Positions 18,925-26,710 of a DNA stretch of 64,000 nt are shown here, one piece after another. Source of the stretch: Planctomycetota bacterium. Lineage in GTDB: Bacteria > Planctomycetota > Planctomycetia > Pirellulales > Pirellulaceae. The notes under the pieces were generated by a model. That model was not told the DNA's origin. It made no database searches and was given only the letters and a program-made list of their open reading frames with translations. A program made the translations under genes and the position numbers. The DNA lies in assembly GCA_016872775.1 (NCBI GenBank), contig VGZA01000023.1:1-64000 (forward strand), written 5' to 3'. Each line of letters opens with the position of its first letter. The stretch's first letter is position 1.

Positions 18925-20508
18925 TCACTTGAGCAAACTACCACGATAAATCGGCTGCTCGGTATTTTCGTTTCGGGAAGTTGTCGAGATTTTTATCTTG
19001 GCTTGCAAACCTTCGGCTGCCAAACGAAACAGGCCATTGTTATCGGTTGGCTGAGCGAAATTGAGTTTCCAACGCATCTGCCGCTGGCCAGAATCGTGCT
19101 CGATGGCGGCAACCCAGCGGTAGTGCTCGATTCCAGCGGGGACTTCCAGCACCTCTACTCCCTCGACAAACTGGTCGTGCAGCGGGACCACACATTCCAT
19201 CCGCAAGGCAGAGTGTTGGTCATCCCAATAATTCAATTGATCGCCTGCGAAAAAGTGAAAGACGGGAGACTGCAACTTGATGTCAACGGTGACGTGGTCT
19301 TCTTGCGCTTGCAGGTTCATGCGGCGCGTGTCCGAATCGGCCTTTGCGGGAAACGGTCGGAATGCGGGATCACCGAACAACACTCCGCCAGTTGAGAATC
19401 GCTTCACTACGGACGCGGGCGTGCGTTGTTGTTCGAGTGCGGTTTCATGTTCCAGACGATACGATTGTGCGCAATGGTCTCCCGACAATAGGTGCGCCAT
19501 CACCACATCCTGAAGGCTTTCACGAAAGAGGCTGCCCAAAGGTTGCCCCGACGCCGCAACCTTCAGGGCTTCGCCCATCATCGTGGGCCCCGCGGGACGG
19601 GGACTGACATAGGCGATGTAGGCGGCCACGCCGCTGTCGATCGCTTGCAGGCAAAAGCTATCTTTGCTGGCGACAGTCCTTTTGCGCACAGTCATCGATT
19701 GAAAGTCATCTTCAAACCAGTCGCAAGTCACTCCTGTGTAACAGGCAATGTTCAGCATCACGGCTCCTGAAAGATCAATGTTCTTCAGATCGCTGGCCTT
19801 GGGGCCCGCGACAAGTCCGTCTGGGTACCCATGAGAAGCAAGCAGGATAATTGGAAACTCTTTTAGTTTCGGCATCGTCTCGGTGATGAACTTCTCGTCG
19901 CGATCCAGATCGGTTTTTCCTTTAAGCAGGAAATTGGTGACGGGAACTTGTCCAGTTCGCAAAGGCCATGCCGCTGTCATGGTTTGAGAGCTCTTTATAG
20001 CGCTGCCGCCAACTCCCAGCAATCCAATCGTTGGTGTTGATTGAGGCCTTGCGGATTCCGAAGCTCTCACCAGTTTTTCAGCGGCTGCACCATCGCGCCC
20101 CGTAATCACTCCCCAAAAGAAATCGACAAACGGATCCGAGTCGACTTGCGTGGAGAGGGCAAACATTCGGTTGACGAGATTGTAGTCCAGTTGCGCTGGG
20201 TGAACGACGAAGGCAACAAATTCAGGGCTGACTGCCTTGAGTTTTTCCCGAACGGTTTCCAGCGAACTTGGCTCGACAACAACGATCTCAGCCGCGTGTC
20301 GATTCGCGAGTAGCTGCGCCGCCGGAAAGAATTCGCTTTTTGAATCAACTAGAGAAAGAACCAAATATCGCCCAGCGCCTTCCGCCTGAACCCGTGTTGT
20401 ATGGGCATGGCTCAGCATTGATGTCGCGAAAGTCGATCCGATGACGATCGCAGTGTAAAAAGATGCATAGGTCAGGTTGGCAAGAAAGTTTCTGGGATTC
20501 GAATTCAT
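18925..20508 (-). CDS. Secreted C25 (gingipain-like) caspase-fold protein
   Basis: 527 residues. A signal peptide-like segment (residues 8-34) is followed by a fold with the two hallmarks of C25/caspase-clan peptidases: a His-Gly after a hydrophobic strand (PIILLASHG, H226) and, 30 residues on, a cysteine after another hydrophobic strand (VMLNIACYTG, C256). Later AAYIAYVSPRP and GVLFGDPAF resemble the closing part of C25 domains. A beta-rich domain of about 150 residues ends the protein. ATG at 20508 has GGAG 8 bases upstream. It would be a cysteine peptidase acting outside the cytoplasm, or an inactive relative; this is inferred from two motifs. It lies 269 bp downstream of the propeller gene on the same strand. 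Confidence 0.55.
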   Translation of the reverse strand: MNSNPRNFLANLTYASFYTAIVIGSTFATSMLSHAHTTRVQAEGAGRYLVLSLVDSKSEFFPAAQLLANRHAAEIVVVEPSSLETVREKLKAVSPEFVAFVVHPAQLDYNLVNRMFALSTQVDSDPFVDFFWGVITGRDGAAAEKLVRASESARPQSTPTIGLLGVGGSAIKSSQTMTAAWPLRTGQVPVTNFLLKGKTDLDRDEKFITETMPKLKEFPIILLASHGYPDGLVAGPKASDLKNIDLSGAVMLNIACYTGVTCDWFEDDFQSMTVRKRTVASKDSFCLQAIDSGVAAYIAYVSPRPAGPTMMGEALKVAASGQPLGSLFRESLQDVVMAHLLSGDHCAQSYRLEHETALEQQRTPASVVKRFSTGGVLFGDPAFRPFPAKADSDTRRMNLQAQEDHVTVDIKLQSPVFHFFAGDQLNYWDDQHSALRMECVVPLHDQFVEGVEVLEVPAGIEHYRWVAAIEHDSGQRQMRWKLNFAQPTDNNGLFRLAAEGLQAKIKISTTSRNENTEQPIYRGSLLK

Positions 20509-20777
20509 TTCTTGGACTCCGCAACAGGAGATGACTCGCTGAACGACAATGCCAGGCGTCCCGCTCCTCATTCAGCCGCTGGATCTGGTTTGGAGGCAAC
20601 AGGTAGTTTAACACTGAACGCTTGGGCTGCGCAGAATTCAAGGCGCTGGTGGCGGCGGGGGTCGAAGTGGGAGGCCCGATGGTCCGCAGCGGTCGAACAG
20701 CACGCGCGTAGTCTAACGACTGAGAGCCCAAGGGGTAACCGTTCAGGGGCAGGAAGGATGCCTCGTCCCGAATGCCG

Positions 20778-22250
20778 TTAGTCGGCAAACCGAAGCGAGA
20801 ACAGGTCGGCATCTTTAAGTACGAATCGCAGGCGCACCGGCCGACCGATCAGCCGGCTCAAGTCACCGCTATCGCCCCATTTGATCGCGGCGTCCAATTC
20901 ATCCCCAAACAGGGGCGTCATTTCGTTCAACCCGAAGCCGGGAATCGCCTGGCCATTCTCGTCCTGCACTTCAACCTGAATCGAACCCGCGACCGAGGTT
21001 GAGTAGTTCAGACGCAACGATTTCCCGCTGAAAACGATTGGCTTGGTCCCCATTTCGCCGCCTTCATATCCGACGTGAACCGAAACGAAACCCCACGGGC
21101 GGATCGACAATCGCCGCAGACGCACGGGCGCGCCGTCCTTCTGCATGTAATGTTCCGAGATCAGGATCGACCATTCCTCCGGCGAAGTCTGGATGATGTG
21201 CCATGCCGGATAGTTGTTTCGCTGCGTCCAATTGCGCTGGTCGAGGCCGGGTCGTACCCAGGCTTCGCGGTAACGGCTCCAATGAACGCCGTCGCGGCTG
21301 GCCATGAACAGCGCGTCGTTGATCCCGCAGAAAGGAAAATTCTGCGGGACTTTGTTGCGATCCAAAACGTATCGGTTGGGAAAACCCAACAGCACGTGTT
21401 CGGCGCCGGAACACGGGACGATATTGTTCTCGTACATCTGCATGGCGACGTCGCCGTCGTCGTACTGCAATGGGACCGGCGGGGTCCAGTGGATGAAGTC
21501 CTTGGAGGTTGACATTTGGATCACGCGAATGCCGGCGCCGCTGGTTGGGGTCGGCTTGAATCCGGCGATCGTTGGGTCATTGACCCGCGTATAGGAGCGA
21601 TAGCAACCGTGCTGAGCATCCCAGAAGGCGGTGTTAATGGTGTCGAAGTCGCCTCGCGTCGTCACGGGCTGGTCCTGCATCGCGTGCCAGCGGAGGCCGT
21701 CGGCGGAGGCCAAGGCATACAGCTTCTGAGCGTTCCCGCTCAAGCCCTTGAATCTCGCTTCCGGCGGACAGTCGGGATTGGTGTCGAGGAATGCCGCTGC
21801 GAATCTGAGGTCACTCCCTTGCCAGATGATGTTGTTTTTCTTCGAGCCTTTGAACTCGTACAGCCCCAGGTTCGGGCGGGAGAAAGATCGCCCTCCATCG
21901 GTGCTTTCCGCTAGCGCCCCGGTAATAATGTTCTCATCCCCATCAGAGAATGTGGCCCGGTAATAGAGCCGTATCTTACTGCCTTCCTGAACCACGCTGT
22001 ATACAAAGAAAGTTCCGCTTTCCCACGCGGCATTAGCTTCAAAAACAACTTCGCGACGTTCGGGGTGGGCAAGTTCCAGACGGGCGTTCGTCATGAAATC
22101 GATCAGAAATCGGTCCACGAACAGTTCTCGCCGCGCGCCGATGTCTACCGGTGGATCTGCGGCAAACGCATGGACGGTCATCAGGCCCACGACGATTCCG
22201 ACCAGTGGCAAGGTTGACTGAGGCCATGAATGCATCCTGCTGTTTCTCAT
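20778..22250 (-). CDS. Secreted beta-propeller (glycosidase-like) protein, family copy 2
   Basis: 490 residues. Signal peptide ending VHAFAA, then IGARRELFVDRFLIDFM, blade-like repeats ('SADGLRW', 'SKDFIHW', 'SRDGVHW') and the C-terminal end RLRFVLKDADLFSLRFAD. Very close in layout to the protein at 1569-3152, with LGLYEFKGSKKNNI matching LGLFEHEGSKDNNI there. ATG at 22250 is followed by a clear signal sequence; no strong Shine-Dalgarno is visible and an internal ATG (MHSWPQ) is possible. Neighbours on the same strand are a Gfo/Idh/MocA oxidoreductase and a DUF4838 protein upstream, which points to carbohydrate processing, but no sugar is identified. Confidence 0.75.
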   Translation of the reverse strand: MRNSRMHSWPQSTLPLVGIVVGLMTVHAFAADPPVDIGARRELFVDRFLIDFMTNARLELAHPERREVVFEANAAWESGTFFVYSVVQEGSKIRLYYRATFSDGDENIITGALAESTDGGRSFSRPNLGLYEFKGSKKNNIIWQGSDLRFAAAFLDTNPDCPPEARFKGLSGNAQKLYALASADGLRWHAMQDQPVTTRGDFDTINTAFWDAQHGCYRSYTRVNDPTIAGFKPTPTSGAGIRVIQMSTSKDFIHWTPPVPLQYDDGDVAMQMYENNIVPCSGAEHVLLGFPNRYVLDRNKVPQNFPFCGINDALFMASRDGVHWSRYREAWVRPGLDQRNWTQRNNYPAWHIIQTSPEEWSILISEHYMQKDGAPVRLRRLSIRPWGFVSVHVGYEGGEMGTKPIVFSGKSLRLNYSTSVAGSIQVEVQDENGQAIPGFGLNEMTPLFGDELDAAIKWGDSGDLSRLIGRPVRLRFVLKDADLFSLRFAD

Positions 22251-22317
22251 GATTCACGTCTTTCGATACTTGGCCGTGTTTTGGTTCAGCGGGAAAAGGA
22301 ATTTCGCAATGCCCGAA

Positions 22318-23397
22318 TTAGCGACTTCGTGCTGATTCCGCAGCGGCGTCGGTAAAGATCTGCGCCAGATACCCGTCCTCCATGCCAGGATGCTCTGACC
22401 AACCACCATTTATTCTGCTCCGCAGCGCCGGAAAAACATATTTCGAGAACCGATTGCCAAATCCTGGATCGGGTATCGTTTCGACCTCCAACTGGTCGCT
22501 GTCGGAGCGCGCCATGGTGATCGTCGAGCGAATTCTGTCTACGGCTAATGACCCGAGCGTACCGTGCAATTCGACGTCGGGCGCCAATCCCTTGCGAATG
22601 AAGGGGGCGTGAGAAACAACCAGTGTCCCGACAACTCCGTTGGCCAGCTCAAAGGCGATGGAGGCATAGTCGAACGCGGTCCCCTTGCGAGACCGTGAGT
22701 TCACTTGGATCCCGGCATTTCCTGCCGCGAGTGCCTCGGAAAGATTGATTGGGCCAAGATCGGGTTTCGCTGGCGTTATGACATTTGCTTGCGCCGTAAC
22801 GCGCACTGCGTTTGAGTTTGCAAGCCAGCGAATCGTATCGTAAGCATGTGAGCCGACATCGGCCACACTGCCGGCCGAGGAGAGGCTGGCATCGTCCCGC
22901 CAGGTAATCGGCATATTTAATGGGCGCGGATTGTGCCAGCGAAAGACGAGTGCCTTCAGCTCACCTATGGTCCCCTGCTGTAGTATCTCTCGCGCTCTGA
23001 CAAAGGCCGGAACGTAGCGTGTCCAAAAGGGAACAAAATGAGCGATCTTCGCAGTCTTGACTGCGTTCCACATCTCCTGGGCCTCGAGCACATTCATGCC
23101 GACTGGCTTTTCACAAAACAAGTGCTTCCCCAACTCGGCACACTTCATGACAGCTTCCCTGTGCAACGCATCGGGAGTGCACACCAGCACAAGATCGACT
23201 TCTGGGTGCATGACAACCTGACGCCAGTCGTCTGTTACAAAACGAGCCTGATCTTCGGCGGCCGCTTGTTCCAGGAGATTTCGACGTCGGCCGCATAAGG
23301 CCACGATTGTTGCATCATTTTCCGCTTCGCGAATCTCACGACGATAGGGAGTGCCAATGTATCCTGTCGCACCAAGTACACCTACGCGGAATTTCAT
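22318..23397 (-). CDS. Gfo/Idh/MocA family oxidoreductase
   Basis: 359 residues. N-terminal Rossmann fold MKFRVGVLGATGYIG, the family hallmark FCEKPVGMN (catalytic Lys of EKP) near residue 99, and a C-terminal alpha/beta domain with GSVADVGSHAYDTIRW, in which the conserved D-x-G-x-H-x-x-D is present. It would be an NAD(P)-dependent sugar or sugar-acid dehydrogenase. ATG 23397 is chosen by the family start; upstream codons are antisense and lack a ribosome site. It lies 68 bp downstream of the DUF4838 gene, probably in one operon with it and with the propeller gene. Confidence 0.9.
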   Translation of the reverse strand: MKFRVGVLGATGYIGTPYRREIREAENDATIVALCGRRRNLLEQAAAEDQARFVTDDWRQVVMHPEVDLVLVCTPDALHREAVMKCAELGKHLFCEKPVGMNVLEAQEMWNAVKTAKIAHFVPFWTRYVPAFVRAREILQQGTIGELKALVFRWHNPRPLNMPITWRDDASLSSAGSVADVGSHAYDTIRWLANSNAVRVTAQANVITPAKPDLGPINLSEALAAGNAGIQVNSRSRKGTAFDYASIAFELANGVVGTLVVSHAPFIRKGLAPDVELHGTLGSLAVDRIRSTITMARSDSDQLEVETIPDPGFGNRFSKYVFPALRSRINGGWSEHPGMEDGYLAQIFTDAAAESARSR

Positions 23398-23465
23398 GAC
23401 GCCAATCCACAATTGGGAGAAACAAGGATACACTGGTCTCGATCGTGCAACAACCTCGGCTCCGG

Positions 23466-25532
23466 CTACCATCCCCACGTTCGGTTTTCGCAAAACGTTG
23501 TATAGGCGATGTTCGAATACAACATGCCTTCGTTTTCCGCACGAAATCGAATTAGGGCTTCTCTTGCTGATATGAACGAGTCGCGATCTCCATCACGTCG
23601 CGAGGAATCAAAGGCCCGCTGTACGGCCAGAGTGAGTTCGGCATCCCGCAGACCCGCGTGCAGAAACGCCACGCGTCGGCTGGCCAGGTCGTCCCCATGA
23701 ACTGCCAGAGCGGCACGATCGAGGATTGCGTACCCTTCGTCAAAGGCTTGCGTGGAGTAGAATTTCTCTGCGACCGTATAAAACGTTCTGAAGTTCAACA
23801 CGCCTGGATCCTGTTGATCTCTTTCGGCGGCAAACGCGTTCCATCGATCACGTGACAGGCCGCTCAGAAGGGCCTGCCAATGCTCGAAGTAGGCACGGAC
23901 ATTATCGGCAGCCAGGCCGAATCCGCGGTAATAGTCGGCGAGCATTTCGGCAGTGGGCTTCTGCGGATGAAGCTGCGCTCTGGCAATCACATAGAGACTG
24001 GGCCCGTGCGCTGCCCATTGGCCAGTCAGGCTGTCCAGATCCGTTCCAATGACGCCCTGCAAAAAGGCAAACTGGATATCTGCCCCGGCGCGTTCTGCGA
24101 AATGGGCCGGAAAGTTGTGCCAACCGTAGGTGATGTTGGGCCGCAGGATCAGACGAGCACCCGTGTCGGACCAGCCCGCGCAGTCGCTGCGAAATTCGCG
24201 GGAGATTTCTTCCTCATAGGGAAACGACAGATAGTTCGCCAGCATGACCACCACGCGATCATTCAACTGCACTCGTTGCGGTGGCCGCATGTAATTTTCG
24301 TAGGCATAGCCGATCACCGTAACTTCCGGATCGACCTGGCGAGCTTCATTCTGCACCGCCAGCAGATAGCTGGCATAACGATTGGAAAGCGGCCCCAGAT
24401 GTCGCCACCAGTCCAGCGGCGTCACGGCATTCTGATCAAACGCCTCACGAACCTGCTTCAGCACCTGCGTCTGCTCTGCCGGGGAGCGGCCATCCCATGC
24501 CAGGCATTTCTCGCAGACGCACTTGCCTGGAGTATCGTTCGGAGAGCAATTGACCCACGGCAGCATCTCCGTGCGATTCGCCTTCCAGTCGCTGACCATC
24601 TGTTTCCAGAGCGCAGGCTCCGATTGACACATGGCCGGGTGGCCTGGATGCTGAGAGTCGGGTTCACGCCGTCCGTTAGGCAGTTGATTGAAGTACTCGG
24701 GATGGCTCGTCTGGAAACGCTGCCAATACCCGGTAAATGCCTCGCCGTAGTCCAGGGTGTATGATCGAGAAATCCGTTGACGTCGCAGCCAGCGGTAGGT
24801 GTCGATCTTGTGTTTATGCCAGGCTGCCTCGGTACTCCATCCCTGTTTTCCGGCAGAGGGCAGTGTTTCGAACTGCCATTGCCGCTGCATCAATTTGGCG
24901 TCTTCGGTGAGACTCCACGTTCCCGAAGAAAGCGTCTCCTGTCGCGGAATGAACTCCCCCAGCTCGCCTGGCCACAACCACCGGACACCCACTTGCTGCT
25001 CAAGGAACTCATAGACGGCAAACAATGTCCCCATGGAAACGCGATCGTGCAACGGAGTGTCTTCGCCTCCGTCTTTTCCCGCCAGGATGAGTTGCTTGCC
25101 GACCGTCCGCATGACAAAACCATTGGGCCGCATCTGACTGACATCAACGCCTGCCGATTTCGAAGCGCTGGTCATGCCGACGTGAATCGACGCCTCAATG
25201 CGTTTCGGCATGGCCATCCATTCCTGTTCCCGGAGAATGGACAGATTGGCACCGGTTGCGCGTTCCAGGTGATAACGTAATTCGCTCGCTGCATCCTCGA
25301 TGACCTTCGGATTCTCAGAGACCTCGGCCTTGATAATGACGGCAACCGGCTTTCCTAGCCGAACGATTTCAAATCCGCGGTCGATCGGTTCGGCCGAATT
25401 GCCAGTTGCCATGCAGCCGACGATTGCCAACAGGCTCAGGAAAACGTGAAGTTGTCCGCGGCACCATTGCAGCGGGGTCCATTGCACCGGAATCCATTGC
25501 GCCGGGGCCAGACTTGGGATTCGGGATTCCAT
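23466..25532 (-). CDS. DUF4838 domain-containing glycosidase-like lipoprotein
   Basis: 688 residues. The N-terminus ends in a lipobox-like LAIVGC, so it is probably a lipoprotein. Residues 50-180 look like a GH20/GH67-type N-terminal domain (AASELRYHLERATGA). The DUF4838 core follows, with GVRWLWPGELGEFIP, the cysteine cluster CSPNDTPGKCVCEKC and YAYENYMRPP. DUF4838 proteins are predicted glycoside hydrolases of unknown substrate. Only one ATG precedes the signal peptide, and the codons before it come from a 15-bp tandem repeat (QWIPVQWTPLQW), so the true start could be an alternative codon nearer the hydrophobic segment. Confidence 0.8.
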   Translation of the reverse strand: MESRIPSLAPAQWIPVQWTPLQWCRGQLHVFLSLLAIVGCMATGNSAEPIDRGFEIVRLGKPVAVIIKAEVSENPKVIEDAASELRYHLERATGANLSILREQEWMAMPKRIEASIHVGMTSASKSAGVDVSQMRPNGFVMRTVGKQLILAGKDGGEDTPLHDRVSMGTLFAVYEFLEQQVGVRWLWPGELGEFIPRQETLSSGTWSLTEDAKLMQRQWQFETLPSAGKQGWSTEAAWHKHKIDTYRWLRRQRISRSYTLDYGEAFTGYWQRFQTSHPEYFNQLPNGRREPDSQHPGHPAMCQSEPALWKQMVSDWKANRTEMLPWVNCSPNDTPGKCVCEKCLAWDGRSPAEQTQVLKQVREAFDQNAVTPLDWWRHLGPLSNRYASYLLAVQNEARQVDPEVTVIGYAYENYMRPPQRVQLNDRVVVMLANYLSFPYEEEISREFRSDCAGWSDTGARLILRPNITYGWHNFPAHFAERAGADIQFAFLQGVIGTDLDSLTGQWAAHGPSLYVIARAQLHPQKPTAEMLADYYRGFGLAADNVRAYFEHWQALLSGLSRDRWNAFAAERDQQDPGVLNFRTFYTVAEKFYSTQAFDEGYAILDRAALAVHGDDLASRRVAFLHAGLRDAELTLAVQRAFDSSRRDGDRDSFISAREALIRFRAENEGMLYSNIAYTTFCENRTWGW
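25464..25508. repeat. 15-bp tandem repeat, three units
   Basis: Three units beginning CCATTGC at 25464, 25479 and 25494 have period 15 and differ at a few bases. On the minus strand they encode the QW-x-P repeat in front of the DUF4838 signal peptide. Confidence 0.7.
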
Positions 25533-25555
25533 TTGAGTTTCATTCCGATTGCGGT

Positions 25556-25733
25556 TTCTCGTCGAATGAGATCGGAGGCGCTATAAGGGTAGCTCAAACC
25601 GAATCGTTCGGATAATTCACGCGATGTTGCTCGAGTATAACGACGACACAGAAAGGCTGCCAAGCCGCGTCCGGTACTGCTGCTGCCGCGCCTTGTAAAC
25701 GACGCCCATCCCGCCCCGCGCGACACAGAACAT
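25556..25733 (-). pseudogene. Fragments of a Ser/Thr kinase and of a transposase-like C-terminus
   Basis: From 25733 the minus strand reads VARGGMGVVYKARQQQ, the glycine-rich loop of planctomycete Ser/Thr kinases, and stops at about 25617 without the VAIK lysine or any other kinase domain part. An overlapping frame (about 25652-25556) reads RRYTRATSRELSERFGLS then SASDLIRRE, which resembles the C-terminal helix-turn-helix of REP-type (Y1) transposases. Both are short debris with no start and no rest of the gene. The kinase-loop match is good; the transposase match is tentative. The interval 25734-25949 contains nothing else that I recognise. Confidence 0.4.
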
Positions 25734-25949
25734 ACGAATGTACTCTTCCAAAAACGTTTTGCCGATCAGGCGTTTGCGCCTCTTGGAATGCCCGACGACT
25801 GATGTCCAGCATTCGTTGAATCATTTCGGGCCGCTGCCGTCGCCAACAGAGAATCCACACCAGAAAAACCCGGCCGCGCTATGTACAGCACGGCGTATGA
25901 CCGAAAAGAAAGATTTGACAGATTAGACAGTTTGGGAGATAGTGCCTGT

Positions 25950-26188
25950 ATGCAAACGACTTTACGACTCAACGACCAGATTTATCGCGACGCTAAGTGG
26001 AAGCCACCCGGCTTGGTGTGACTTTGACTCAGTTCATCGATGATGCTCTTCAGGATCGCATTCGACAGGTCCAAAACGGTCTCCATGGGGTAAGCGATCC
26101 CATCGCCGAGCGGAATCGGATCATGGAAGATTTGTTGCTGGCCACTTCCCATTTTCGCGTAGGCAGCGACCGACTCGAGACGAGATGA
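25950..26188 (+). pseudogene. VapB-type antitoxin gene broken by a 1-base deletion
   Basis: ATG at 25950 opens MQTTLRLNDQIYRDAK and then hits a TGA at about 26020. The continuation EATRLGVTLTQFIDDALQDR is in the next frame from 25997 to the TGA at 26186-26188. One missing base in AAGTGGAAG (about 25997) joins the two into a roughly 79-residue protein with a ribbon-helix-helix-like N-terminus and an antitoxin-like tail. The toxin gene starts immediately after the stop with no gap, the normal vapBC arrangement. The frameshift is seen; a sequencing error cannot be excluded. Confidence 0.65.
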
Positions 26189-26425
26189 ATGAACGATAAA
26201 GTCTTGCTCGATACGAATATTCTCGTCGATGCCATTGAGTCTGCGGGGCCGGAACCTGACAAAGCCGCCACCGCACTCGGGCTCGCGAGGCAGCCTGATG
26301 TCCGAATTTCGACCCAAGTCTTGGGCGAGTTCTATCGCGCCGTTACCAACCCCCGCCGCAAATCACCACTTACGCACGATGAAGCCACGGCCTGGATTCA
26401 ACTCTGGAAACGGTTCGAATCATGA
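26189..26425 (+). pseudogene. VapC-type PIN toxin, truncated
   Basis: 78 residues: MNDKVLLDTNILVDAIES contains the first PIN-domain aspartate and QVLGEFYRAVTNP the conserved Glu. PIN toxins are about 130-140 residues; here the frame stops after WIQLWKRFES, so the C-terminal half with the remaining acidic metal ligands is gone. The stop overlaps the ATG of a different gene remnant (26422), suggesting a deletion joint. Directly adjacent to the frameshifted antitoxin. Expected to be inactive as an RNase. Confidence 0.7.
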
Positions 26426-26670
26426 CGATGAAGGCATGGACCACGCGCGGCCTGCTGGCTCTTGTGTGCGCGATCGCGCTTCGGTCGGAGTTGCGCGGCG
26501 TTGAGCTTCTCGCGGTCGGCTCCGCGCTGGAGCTGGCGGTCGACCCACGCTGGATCGACCGTATGGACCGGCTCGATCGGGTGGCCCACCCTCCCCTACC
26601 CCGCGAGGTCGTTCTCGAACTTCGGTTCGTCATGCACGACGCGGACCTGTTTGCCTTCTGTTTCCAGTGA
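26422..26670 (+). pseudogene. Propeller-family gene with almost the whole interior deleted
   Basis: 82 codons in one frame. The first 60 look like the family N-terminus: signal peptide-like RGLLALVCAIAL, then VGSALELAVDPRWIDRMDRL and PLPREVVL, matching the RELFVDDFLI...PREI region of the other copies. The last 18, LRFVMHDADLFAFCFQ, match the extreme C-terminus of the family (RLRFVLKDADLFSLRFAD at 20778-22250). About 400 codons between are absent, and the join is in frame. It lies 40 bp upstream of an intact tandem copy. Read as a deletion remnant; a functional mini-protein is unlikely. Confidence 0.65.
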
Positions 26671-26710
26671 TGAACGGAGCCGGAGATTCACCGGCGATTG
26701 GAGGTGCCTC

